Part shown: positions 57,088 through 64,000 of the stretch, piece after piece
Layout: every line of letters begins with the position of its first letter
Position numbering within the stretch: position 1 is the first letter of the stretch
DNA from: Acidocella sp.
GTDB taxonomy: Bacteria > Pseudomonadota > Alphaproteobacteria > Acetobacterales > Acetobacteraceae
Direction: 5' to 3'
Assembly: GCA_031291755.1 (NCBI GenBank)
Contig: JARLIK010000003.1
Span: 1 to 64,000 of the forward strand
DNA length: 64,000 nt
Position numbers and translations under genes: made by a program
Notes under the pieces: model-generated
What the model was told of the DNA's origin: nothing
The model's database searches: none
What the model saw: only the letters and a program-made list of their open reading frames with translations

Positions 57088-58292
57088 CCCAATCAAGCGG
57101 CTTGCTGGCGAGCAACGTCATGCATTTCGCAAGGTTACTGCGCCGGACCGGCCTGCCGGTGGGCCCCGCCGAGACCATCGCCGCCACCCAGGCATTAACC
57201 CATATCGAAATCGGCCAGCGCCAGGCGGTGCAGGCGGCCTTGCGGGCGGTGATGGTGCACCGGCACGAGCATCAGGAGATGTTTGACACCGCCTTCTCGC
57301 TATTCTGGCGCAACCCCGATGCCACCAAATTCGCCGCCGCCCTGGCCGCGATGGAAGGGATGCGCGCGCCCGAGGATGAGCGCGCCCCACCCGGCGCCCG
57401 CCGCTTGGCCGAGGCGATGGCCGCCACCAAGGACAAGCCGCCGCGCGAGGGCGAGCCACCGCAAACCATCGATGCCACCCTCACCTTCAGCGAAACCGAA
57501 AAACTGAACGCGATGGATTTTGAGGCGATGAGTGCGAAGGATATCGCCCGCGCCAAAAGCGAGATTGCCAAACTGCGCCTGCCGCTGGATCAGCACCGCA
57601 CCCGGCGCTGGCGGTTGCAGCCAACCGGGCGGCGGATTGATCTGAAAGCCACGATGCGGGCTTCGATGCGAACCGGTGGTGAAATTATGTCGCTGGCCCG
57701 CACCGCGCCCAAAATCAAACCGCCGCCGCTGGTGGTATTGTGCGATATCTCGGGCTCAATGGCCCGCTATGCGCAAATTCTGCTGCATTTTTTACATTCA
57801 GTGGCCAATGATCGCGAACAGGTGAGCGTGTTTTTGTTCGGCACCCGGCTCTCCAACATCTCCCGCCAGTTGCGCCACCGTGACCCCGAGGTGGCGTTCC
57901 AGATGATCGCCTCCCTGGTGCCTGACTGGTCCGGTGGCACCCGCATCGGCGAGGCGCTGGCCAGCTTCAACCGGCACTGGGCCCGCCGGGTGCTCGGCCA
58001 GGGTGCCGTGGTGCTGCTGGTCACTGATGGGCTGGACCGTGACGGCGCCCATGGGTTAGCCGCCAATATGGAGCGCCTGCACCGCTCTTGCCGGCGTTTG
58101 ATATGGCTGAACCCGCTGCTGCGCTGGGACGGGTTTTCACCGAAAACCCAGGGGGCCAAAGCGATGCTGCCGCATGTCGATGAATTCCGGCCGGTGCATA
58201 ATCTGGCCAGTTTGCAATCACTCATCACCAGCCTCTCTGCGCCGCCAACCGCGCGCGGCCAGGCCATTCACGATTGGAAGGATGCCTCATGA
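57084..58292 (+). CDS. coxE: VWA-domain protein (CoxE-like)
   Basis: A 402-residue protein with a von Willebrand A domain in the second half: LVVLCDISGSMARYAQ (MIDAS motif DxSxS), LLVTDGLDRDGAHGL and a final RLIWLNPLL segment. The N-terminal half contains FARLLRRTGLPVGPAETIAA and FSLFWRNPD, typical of CoxE. It works with the CoxD ATPase in maturation of the Mo enzyme. It is coupled to the next gene via an ATGA overlap. Confidence 0.92.
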   Translation: MTQSSGLLASNVMHFARLLRRTGLPVGPAETIAATQALTHIEIGQRQAVQAALRAVMVHRHEHQEMFDTAFSLFWRNPDATKFAAALAAMEGMRAPEDERAPPGARRLAEAMAATKDKPPREGEPPQTIDATLTFSETEKLNAMDFEAMSAKDIARAKSEIAKLRLPLDQHRTRRWRLQPTGRRIDLKATMRASMRTGGEIMSLARTAPKIKPPPLVVLCDISGSMARYAQILLHFLHSVANDREQVSVFLFGTRLSNISRQLRHRDPEVAFQMIASLVPDWSGGTRIGEALASFNRHWARRVLGQGAVVLLVTDGLDRDGAHGLAANMERLHRSCRRLIWLNPLLRWDGFSPKTQGAKAMLPHVDEFRPVHNLASLQSLITSLSAPPTARGQAIHDWKDAS

Positions 58293-58609
58293 CTGATGTC
58301 GAGGATGTATTGAGCATCGCCGCTGGCTGGCAGGCCACCGGTGAGCAAGTTGCCATCGCCACCGTCACCGAAACCTGGGGCTCCTCGCCCCGCCCCGCCG
58401 GCAGCCGGATGGCGGTGACCAAATCAGGTAAAATGGCTGGCTCGGTCAGCGGCGGCTGTATTGAAGGCGCGGTTGCCGAGGCCGCTAAGCAGGTGATGGC
58501 GAGCGGTGCGCCCAAGCTGCTGGATTTCGGCGTCACCAACGAGCGGGCCTGGGAAGTTGGGCTGGCGTGCGGCGGCAAGGTGAAGGTATTTGTCGAGCCG
58601 CTGACATGA
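58289..58609 (+). CDS. XdhC/CoxF-type protein, N-terminal domain only
   Basis: A 106-residue protein from the ATG at 58289 (ATGA overlap with coxE). It consists only of the XdhC_CoxI domain: VAIATVTETWGSSPRPAGSRMAVT and the conserved SGGCIEGAVAEAA with a cysteine that could hold sulfur or the cofactor. The Rossmann half of XdhC is encoded separately by the next gene, so XdhC function is split over two proteins here, as in CoxF/CoxI pairs. Confidence 0.9.
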   Translation: MTDVEDVLSIAAGWQATGEQVAIATVTETWGSSPRPAGSRMAVTKSGKMAGSVSGGCIEGAVAEAAKQVMASGAPKLLDFGVTNERAWEVGLACGGKVKVFVEPLT

Positions 58610-59301
58610 AAATCAGCACCATCGCGGCGCTGAACCGCGCCTTGGCCACCCGCCAGCCGGTGGCCTTCGCCAAAAACCTCACCGATGGCGCGGAGTTTCT
58701 GCTGCCTGACCCCAGCGCCCCTGCAGCCCTCAACGAAGCTGGCCGGATGGCCCTGGCCGCCGATAAAACCGGCACGCATATGCTGGGCAACGAAAGCTGG
58801 TTCATCGAGGCCCGCAACCCCTCACCCCGGCTGATTCTGGTGGGGGCCGTGCATATCGCCCAGGCGCTCGCCCCGCTGGCTGCCATGAGCGGCTTTGAGG
58901 TAATTCTGGTGGACCCGCGGCAGGGCTTCGGCAATCAGGAGCGCTTCCCCGGTGCCACCATGATCAATGACTGGCCGGATGAAGCGCTGGACCGGCTGCG
59001 CCCGGACATTCGCACCGCAGTCGTCACCCTCACCCACGACCCCAAGCTCGATGACCCAGCACTCGACCGCGCCTTGCAGTCCGGGGCGTTTTACATCGGT
59101 GCCCTCGGCTCGCGCAAAACCCACGCCTCCCGCTTGGAGCGGCTGACCGCACTGGGCCATGACGCCGCAAGCCTGAAGCGCATTCGCGGCCCGGTGGGGC
59201 TGGATATCGCCGCCGTCACCACGCCCGAAATCGCGCTCTCGATCATCGCCGAGATCGTCGCGGTGCGGCGCGGCGGCAGTCTGGGGTCACGCACCCCATG
59301 A
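58606..59301 (+). CDS. XdhC-family protein, Rossmann domain (CoxI-like)
   Basis: A 231-residue protein from the ATG at 58606 (ATGA overlap). After an N-terminal part with QPVAFAKNLTDGAEFLL, the Rossmann domain shows LILVGAVHIAQALAPLAAMSGFEVILVDPRQGF, AVVTLTHDPKLDDPALDRAL, FYIGALGSRKTHASRLERL, and GPVGLDIAAVTTPEIALSIIAEIVA. XdhC proteins bind the molybdenum cofactor, promote its sulfuration and insert it into xanthine-dehydrogenase-family apoenzymes. Coupled to the next gene by another ATGA. Confidence 0.92.
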   Translation: MKISTIAALNRALATRQPVAFAKNLTDGAEFLLPDPSAPAALNEAGRMALAADKTGTHMLGNESWFIEARNPSPRLILVGAVHIAQALAPLAAMSGFEVILVDPRQGFGNQERFPGATMINDWPDEALDRLRPDIRTAVVTLTHDPKLDDPALDRALQSGAFYIGALGSRKTHASRLERLTALGHDAASLKRIRGPVGLDIAAVTTPEIALSIIAEIVAVRRGGSLGSRTP

Positions 59302-60950
59302 TTTTTGGCCGCGTCAAACTCTCGGAGGCACGCGGCGCGATTCTCGCCCATAATCTGAAAACCGCTGACCGGGTGCTGCGCAAGGGAGCGCTGGTCGATG
59401 CCGCCGCCTACCAAATGCTTCAGAAGGCCGGATATCAGGAGGTAACCGTCGCACGGCTGGAGCCAGGCGATGTGCCGGAGGGTGAAGCCGCCGTCACCCT
59501 CGGCCAGGCGCTGCTGACACCGGGCCTGCGCCGCTCGGAGGATGTGCATGGGCGGGTGAATTTATACGCCGAAGTGAATGGGCTACTGTGCGTCAACACC
59601 GCCGTCGTGGACCAATTCAACCTGATTGACGAATCGATCACACTGGCCACCTTGGCCCACCGCAGCGTGGTGGCGGCGGGCGATATGATCGCGACCTTAA
59701 AAATCATCCCGTTTGCGGTCAGCTTCGAGGCGATGACGCAGGCCACCGGCTTGATCGCGCAAGCCGGACCGGCGTTTGCACTTCGGCCATTTGCACCGCT
59801 GCGGGTGGGGCTGGTGTTGTCGGAATTGCCGCAACTGAAGGAAGCGGCCATCGTGGGGACCATCAATGCCACCCACAGCCGCGTTGTTGCGCATGGTGGC
59901 AGTATGCTGCCCCCGCTGCGCACCCCGCACCGCACGGGTGAACTCACCGCCGCCATTGTTGATCTGCAAGGCCAGAACGCTGATTTAATCCTGATCTCTG
60001 GCGCCTCGGCGGTGACCGACCGCCATGATGTCGCGCCCGCCGCCATCATCGCCGCCGGCGGGGAGATCACCCATTTTGGCATGCCGGTGGACCCCGGCAA
60101 CCTGATTTGCTTTGGGCGGCTGGGCGGCAAGCCCATCATCGTGCTGCCGGGCTGTGCCCGCAGCCCTAAACTCAACGGGTTTGACTGGGTGCTGGACCGG
60201 ATTTTCGCCGGTGAGGATATTGGCCCTGGCGCCATTGCCCAGATGGGGGCCGGTGGCTTGCTTAAAGAAATTGAAACCCGCCCGGCACCGCGCGCCTTGG
60301 CGCAAGCGGCCGGTTTCGGCACCGCCCCCACCGCCCGCCCGCGCATCGCCGGGGTGGTGCTGGCGGCAGGGCTTTCCAGCCGGATGGCCCCCGCCAACAA
60401 GCTGCTCACCACGCTGCCCGGCGGCAAAACCATGATCGCGCAGGTGGTGGATAGCGTACTCGCCAGCACCGCCAGCCCGGTGATCGTGGTGACCGGCCAT
60501 CAGGAGGAGCATATCAAAGCCGCGCTGGCCGGACGCAACGTGCGCTTTGTTTATGCACCGGACTACCGCGACGGCATGGCCGCCTCCCTGCGGACCGGCA
60601 TTGCCGCACTCTCCAGCGGCATCGGCGCGGCGCTGATCTGCCTGGGCGACATGCCGCTGCTGGCGCCTGCCACGCTCAACCGGATTATCGATGCCTATGA
60701 CCAAGCCGAGGGCCGCGAGATCGTGCTGCCGGTTTTTGACGGCCAGCGCGGCAACCCGGTGCTGTGGGGCCAGCGGTTTTTCCCGGAGCTGCTCAGCCTG
60801 TCTGGTGACGTGGGGGCACGGCAGATTTTGCACCGGCATATGGAGCATGTGGCTGAAATTAATGTGGAGAGCGATGAAATCCTGCGCGATTTTGACAGCC
60901 CCGAAGCGCTGGCAACGCTTCAGGGCGCCGCCGTCGCCTTGGCAAAATGA
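59298..60950 (+). CDS. Molybdopterin-binding / MobA-like nucleotidyltransferase fusion (MocA-type)
   Basis: A 550-residue two-domain protein. Residues about 1-340 contain a MoCF-like molybdopterin-binding region (LILISGASAVTDRHDVAPAAI, GGEITHFGMPVDPGNLICFGRLGGKPIIVLPGCARSPKLNGFDWVLDRIFAGEDIG). Residues about 350-550 are a MobA/MocA NTP-transferase (GVVLAAGLSSRMAPANKLLTTLPG, LGDMPLLAPATLNRIID, GQRGNPVLWGQRFFPEL). The latter would add CMP to the molybdopterin, giving the cytosine dinucleotide form used by CO dehydrogenase and xanthine-dehydrogenase-type enzymes. The final 31 bases overlap the convergent creatininase gene. Confidence 0.9.
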   Translation: MIFGRVKLSEARGAILAHNLKTADRVLRKGALVDAAAYQMLQKAGYQEVTVARLEPGDVPEGEAAVTLGQALLTPGLRRSEDVHGRVNLYAEVNGLLCVNTAVVDQFNLIDESITLATLAHRSVVAAGDMIATLKIIPFAVSFEAMTQATGLIAQAGPAFALRPFAPLRVGLVLSELPQLKEAAIVGTINATHSRVVAHGGSMLPPLRTPHRTGELTAAIVDLQGQNADLILISGASAVTDRHDVAPAAIIAAGGEITHFGMPVDPGNLICFGRLGGKPIIVLPGCARSPKLNGFDWVLDRIFAGEDIGPGAIAQMGAGGLLKEIETRPAPRALAQAAGFGTAPTARPRIAGVVLAAGLSSRMAPANKLLTTLPGGKTMIAQVVDSVLASTASPVIVVTGHQEEHIKAALAGRNVRFVYAPDYRDGMAASLRTGIAALSSGIGAALICLGDMPLLAPATLNRIIDAYDQAEGREIVLPVFDGQRGNPVLWGQRFFPELLSLSGDVGARQILHRHMEHVAEINVESDEILRDFDSPEALATLQGAAVALAK

Positions 60951-61717
60951 ACCACAAAGCTGGCCGCCACTTCAACCAGTTCAGCCGCAACGGCGGCACC
61001 CAGCGCTGCGGATGCCAGCGGTGCGGCGGTACGGATGGCGTCATCGGGCACCTGATGAAACTGGCTCGGCACATCAACCGGCACGCCTGCAAAATCCACG
61101 CACCCGAAGCCCGAGACCGGCAAGCCCAGCTCAACAGCATGGGGCTGCGCCGGGGCTGGTTCAAAATTCACCGTCTCAGGCCGCAGGGCCATACTCAGCG
61201 AGGCCAGCGGTTCCGCGCCATGGCCAAGCCGGTTTGCGGCAACGGCCTCCCGCTCCATAATCACTCGCGCGATTTTCCAGAGGTAAAATGACGGGATAAC
61301 GATATGGCGGGCGGTCTTTATCGCCAGTGTGACCTCGTGGATCACCGGCACGTTGCCGCCATGGCCGTTGAGAATCAAAATCCGCGTGAAACCCTGGGCG
61401 ATCAACCCAGCCAGCAAATCCTCCAGCACGCCCTTGAAGCTGGCCGGGGAGAGCGCCATCGCGCCAGGGCTGGCGGCAAAATAGTCTGCCACCCCATAGG
61501 GCAGTGTGGGCGCAACCAGCGCAGTAACGCCTTTTTCTGCCACGCTCGCGGCAATTTTGCCGACCAGCATATCGGCCAGCACGTAGTCGCCCATCGGCAA
61601 ATGCGGCCCATGATCCTCGTGGCTGCCCAGGGGCAATAAAATAACCGGGTTCGCGGCTTGGGCAACCGCCGGGGCAGTCAGCGCGTTTAGATAAAACCTC
61701 TCAGATATGCCGTTCAT
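60920..61717 (-). CDS. Creatininase-family amidohydrolase
   Basis: A 265-residue member of the creatinine amidohydrolase/MftE family. VILLPLGSHEDHGPHLPMGDYVLAD holds the metal ligands Glu, His and Asp, and ILILNGHGGNVPVIHEV the further histidine and the NGHGGN signature. LGHGAEPLASLSMAL contains the later acidic ligand region. Family members hydrolyse cyclic or linear amides or act in peptide maturation (MftE); the substrate cannot be read from the sequence. Convergent overlap of 31 bases with the preceding gene. Confidence 0.9.
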   Translation of the reverse strand: MNGISERFYLNALTAPAVAQAANPVILLPLGSHEDHGPHLPMGDYVLADMLVGKIAASVAEKGVTALVAPTLPYGVADYFAASPGAMALSPASFKGVLEDLLAGLIAQGFTRILILNGHGGNVPVIHEVTLAIKTARHIVIPSFYLWKIARVIMEREAVAANRLGHGAEPLASLSMALRPETVNFEPAPAQPHAVELGLPVSGFGCVDFAGVPVDVPSQFHQVPDDAIRTAAPLASAALGAAVAAELVEVAASFVVHFAKATAAP

Positions 61718-61810
61718 AACACCAGCCTACACAACCAGCCGCCTGGTGGACAATCCACGACCCCACAGCCTAAAATACGGCAATCTCAATCTGTTAGGTA
61801 AAACCTGCTC

Positions 61811-63244
61811 ATGCCTGGACATCACGCCAAAAAAATCGTCCCCGTGATCCTGTCTGGCGGCTCGGGCACAAGGCTTTGGCCGGTCTCACGCAAGAGTTTT
61901 CCCAAGCAGTTCTGGCCGCTGATCTCGGAAAAATCCTTGCTGGCGGAAACCGCGCTGCGTGCCACCGGTGCCCTGTTCGGTGCGCCGGTCGTGGTGGCCA
62001 ATCAGGATCACCGCTTTATCGTTGCCGAGCAAATGCGTGAGACAGGCATCCAGGCGCCCCGGATATTGCTCGAACCCGTCGGCCGCAACAGCGCCCCCGC
62101 CATCGCCGCCGCCGCCCTGCTGGTGGCCGAAACGGACCCGCAAACGGTGCTCTGGATTATGGCGGCCGATGCCGCGATTGCCGACCGGAAAGCGCTAGCT
62201 CAGGCCGTGCAACGCGGTGCCGCTGCCGCCGAGCGCGGCCACTTCGTGACATTTGGCATGCAGCCCACGGCCCCAGAAACCGGCTATGGTTATATCGTCA
62301 AAGGTGAAGCCCTGGCGGGGTTAGAGGGCGTGTTCAAGCTCGACCGTTTCATTGAAAAACCCGATGCCGTCCGGGCCTCGGCGCTGATCAAATCCGATGA
62401 GAATTTATGGAACTCCGGCATGTTCATGTTCACTGCCGCGATGATTTTGGATGAGCTGGAACTTTATGCGCCGGATGTATTGCAAGCGGTGCGCGAGGCC
62501 ATGGCCCACCGTACCGGCGATCTGGATTTCGTCCGGCTCGGCAGTGAGGCTTTTGCAGCCTCTCCCGATATCAGCATCGATTATGCGATTGCCGAGAAAA
62601 CCCAAAAAGCCGTGGTGGTGCCTGCCAGCATCGGCTGGTCGGATGTTGGCTCCTGGACCGCTTTGCAGGAAATCTCACCCAAGGACGCCAATGGCAATGT
62701 GGCGATGGGCGAGGTTTTCCTTGAAGATTCCCACAATAATTACGCCCGCAGCGATGGCATCGTCACCGCCCTGTTGGGGGTGCAGGACATGGTGGTGGTG
62801 ACCACTCAGGACGCTGTGCTGGTGGCCCATAAGGACCACACGCAAGATGTGAAAAAAATCGTCGAGCGCTTAAAAAAAGCCAAACGCCCCGAGGCTGATA
62901 GCCATAATCGCAGCTACCGCCCGTGGGGATTCTATGAGAGTCTGATCCAAGGCGACCGCTTCCAGGTGAAACGCATCGTGGTGTGGCCCGGCGAGAAACT
63001 ATCCTTACAAAAACATTTTCACCGCGCCGAGCATTGGGTGGTGGTGGCCGGTGTGGCGCTGGTCACCTGCGATGACGAACACCGCACCGTGCATGAAAAT
63101 GAGAGCATCTATCTGCCGCTCGGCTCAGTGCACCGGATGGAAAACCCCGGCAAAATCCCGCTGACCGTGATCGAGGTGCAATCCGGCCCGTATCTCGGTG
63201 AGGATGATATTGTCCGCTTTGAGGACACCTACGGGCGCCATTAA
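61811..63244 (+). CDS. manC: Mannose-1-phosphate guanylyltransferase / mannose-6-phosphate isomerase
   Basis: A 477-residue bifunctional enzyme. The N-terminal nucleotidyltransferase has VILSGGSGTRLWPVSRKSFPKQFWPL, LEPVGRNSAPAIAAAAL and the sugar-binding FIEKPD; the C-terminal cupin isomerase has RPWGFYESL, KRIVVWPGEKLSLQKHFHRAEHW and VHRMENPGKIPLTVIEVQSG. It makes GDP-mannose for surface polysaccharides. It stands alone, about 42 kb from the nucleotide-sugar pair at 16.8-19.9 kb. Confidence 0.95.
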   Translation: MPGHHAKKIVPVILSGGSGTRLWPVSRKSFPKQFWPLISEKSLLAETALRATGALFGAPVVVANQDHRFIVAEQMRETGIQAPRILLEPVGRNSAPAIAAAALLVAETDPQTVLWIMAADAAIADRKALAQAVQRGAAAAERGHFVTFGMQPTAPETGYGYIVKGEALAGLEGVFKLDRFIEKPDAVRASALIKSDENLWNSGMFMFTAAMILDELELYAPDVLQAVREAMAHRTGDLDFVRLGSEAFAASPDISIDYAIAEKTQKAVVVPASIGWSDVGSWTALQEISPKDANGNVAMGEVFLEDSHNNYARSDGIVTALLGVQDMVVVTTQDAVLVAHKDHTQDVKKIVERLKKAKRPEADSHNRSYRPWGFYESLIQGDRFQVKRIVVWPGEKLSLQKHFHRAEHWVVVAGVALVTCDDEHRTVHENESIYLPLGSVHRMENPGKIPLTVIEVQSGPYLGEDDIVRFEDTYGRH

Positions 63245-63260
63245 ATTTTTAGCCCTTACT

Positions 63261-63343
63261 TGTCATTCCCGCGCAAGCGGGAACCTCCACAAGTCGGTTG
63301 TGTGCGGCAAGATAAGGAGGTCCCCGCCTGCGCGGGGATGACA
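63261..63343. repeat. Long intergenic palindrome, dispersed-repeat type
   Basis: A 28-base arm at 63261-63288 (TGTCATTCCCGCGCAAGCGG...) pairs with 63316-63343 (GGAGGTCCCCGCCTGCGCGG...) with three differences, around a 27-base loop. Each arm has its own small palindrome (CCCGC...GCGGG). Repeats starting GTCATTCCCGCG are a known dispersed family in proteobacterial intergenic regions. It lies between manC (+) and bolA (-), so it may also end transcription on both sides. Confidence 0.7.
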
Positions 63344-63378
63344 AAGAGAAGGACGTAAATGACCAAAGGAATAGAAAA

Positions 63379-63660
63379 TCACCCTTCCCCGGGCGTGCTC
63401 AGCTTCAGGGACAGCGCATGCAGGCCGGTTTTGAACTCGGCATCCAGCGCTGCATTCACGGCGCGTGAACGCTCCAGCCGGGATTTGCCGGCAAACGCCT
63501 CGGCCACCATCATCACCTTGTAGTGCGTCTCACCACCTTGCGGGGCGTTTGTGCGGTGGGAATGGCTGGCATGCTTGCCGCTATCATCAATAATCTCCAA
63601 CTGCACCGGCTGAAACGATGCAGTCAGAGTCTCGAACATCCGCTCATAGCGCGTCGTCAT
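63379..63660 (-). CDS. bolA: BolA family protein
   Basis: BolA proteins bind glutaredoxins and act in iron-sulfur cluster handling and stress response. The start at 63660 (MTTRYERMFETLTASFQPVQLEIID) gives 93 residues; a frame open to 63696 is less likely. DDSGKHASHSH and ETHYKVMMVAEAFAGKSRLERSRAVNAAL cover the family core, including the invariant RxxR-V-N-like region and the C-terminal HALSLKLSTP. It is divergent from a J-domain protein gene, a common pairing in alphaproteobacteria. Confidence 0.92.
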   Translation of the reverse strand: MTTRYERMFETLTASFQPVQLEIIDDSGKHASHSHRTNAPQGGETHYKVMMVAEAFAGKSRLERSRAVNAALDAEFKTGLHALSLKLSTPGEG

Positions 63661-63723
63661 ATTTACTTCATCCTGGTTGGTCAAAACAGTTGCCATTCAT
63701 GGCGATCAGCGCACATTAGGACC

Positions 63724-64000
63724 ATGAACGCCACACGACGCAAGCCACGGGCCTATGCCCCCGACCCTGATGCCCCGCATCAGCCGTGCGACGCGCTGGG
63801 CTGTGAGAGCCAAGGCGAGTACCGGGCGCCGAAGTCGCGCTCGGAATCCCGCGAGTTTCATTGGTTTTGCCTGGACCATGTGCGTGCATTCAACGCGGCC
63901 TGGGATTACTACAAGGGCATGTCCCCAGGCGAGATCGAGGCGCAGTTGCGGGCTGATACCGCCTGGCAGCGCCCAAGCTGGCCGCTGGGGCGGCTGGGCC
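63724..64000 (+). CDS. J-domain (DnaJ-like) protein, N-terminal part
   Basis: The ATG at 63724 opens a frame that runs off the window end with 92 residues. The visible part contains CDALGCESQGEYRAPKSR, FHWFCLDHVRAFNAAWDYYKGMS and EIEAQLRADTAWQRPSWPLG, the cysteine/histidine-containing N-terminal region of the alphaproteobacterial J-domain proteins that sit next to bolA. The J-domain itself should follow outside the window. The two cysteine pairs could bind zinc. Confidence 0.85.
   Translation, partial: MNATRRKPRAYAPDPDAPHQPCDALGCESQGEYRAPKSRSESREFHWFCLDHVRAFNAAWDYYKGMSPGEIEAQLRADTAWQRPSWPLGRLG

Noticed and set aside
59435-60469. A 344-codon open frame opposite the MocA fusion gene
   Set aside because: Antisense of a conserved two-domain enzyme; no ribosome site or motif.

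Overview
The window reads as one contiguous piece of an alphaproteobacterial chromosome. Most likely it comes from the Acetobacteraceae, leaning towards the acidophilic Acidocella/Acidiphilium side; this is inferred from protein flavour and gene order, not from a search. Supporting signs are a complete 14-gene nuo operon without insertions, the mitochondrion-like proteins NDUFA12 and ATP12, GcrA, a GapR/DUF2312 protein, DUF1244 and DUF2155 proteins, the order tig-clpP-clpX-lon-hup, the short prolyl-tRNA synthetase, and an alphaproteobacterial SOS box (GTTC-N7-GTTC). The base composition is GC-rich and coding density is high. No stretch longer than 300 bases lacks a gene. I see no rRNA, CRISPR array, prophage or insertion sequence.

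Region by region: 1-363 is the end of an enoyl-CoA hydratase. 427-1973 is an SOS-type unit with a Y-family polymerase and a small zinc-ribbon protein. 1997-3850 (-) is marR-lolA-xthA. 4131-8576 (-) holds an M17 aminopeptidase, a cold-shock protein, gcrA, an SH3-domain protein, moeB, a GapR-like protein and DUF1244. 8613-11312 (+) has a glycerate kinase, a lipoprotein and a tyrosine phosphatase, closed by a bidirectional terminator. 11397-14102 (-) has an OmpA-like porin and the DUF2155/mlaD/NDUFA12 group. 14253-21871 (+) has a ribonucleotide-reductase-derived TSCPD protein with a RidA protein and a MarR regulator, then a nucleotide-sugar dehydratase/aminotransferase pair, a proline iminopeptidase and an orphan TAXI binding protein. 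21868-43860 (-) is lolD, lolC, proS, an acyltransferase, RNase J, coaX, birA and nuoN to nuoA. 43971-50964 (-) carries three tRNAs (Asp, Val, Leu), hup, lon, clpX, clpP and tig. 51096-54272 (+) has asmA and ATP12, and 54242-55504 (-) an ion antiporter. 55583-60950 (+) is a tightly coupled six-gene cox/xdhC maturation cluster for a molybdenum hydroxylase. The window ends with a creatininase (-), manC (+), a palindromic repeat, bolA (-) and the start of a J-domain protein (+).

Functionally the window is mostly housekeeping: respiration (nuo, NDUFA12, ATP12), proteostasis (tig/clp/lon), envelope biogenesis (lolA, lolCD, mlaD, asmA, ompA) and cofactor synthesis (moeB, coaX, birA). The less ordinary parts are (i) the TSCPD/RidA pair, a shortened relative of class II ribonucleotide reductase without a visible catalytic half; (ii) the SOS polymerase with its coupled zinc-ribbon partner; (iii) a complete molybdoenzyme maturation operon with no structural subunits in view; (iv) a pair of hairpins with a shared 20-bp core beside gcrA; and (v) an acyltransferase with a hairpin-rich leader sitting within a conserved housekeeping block.
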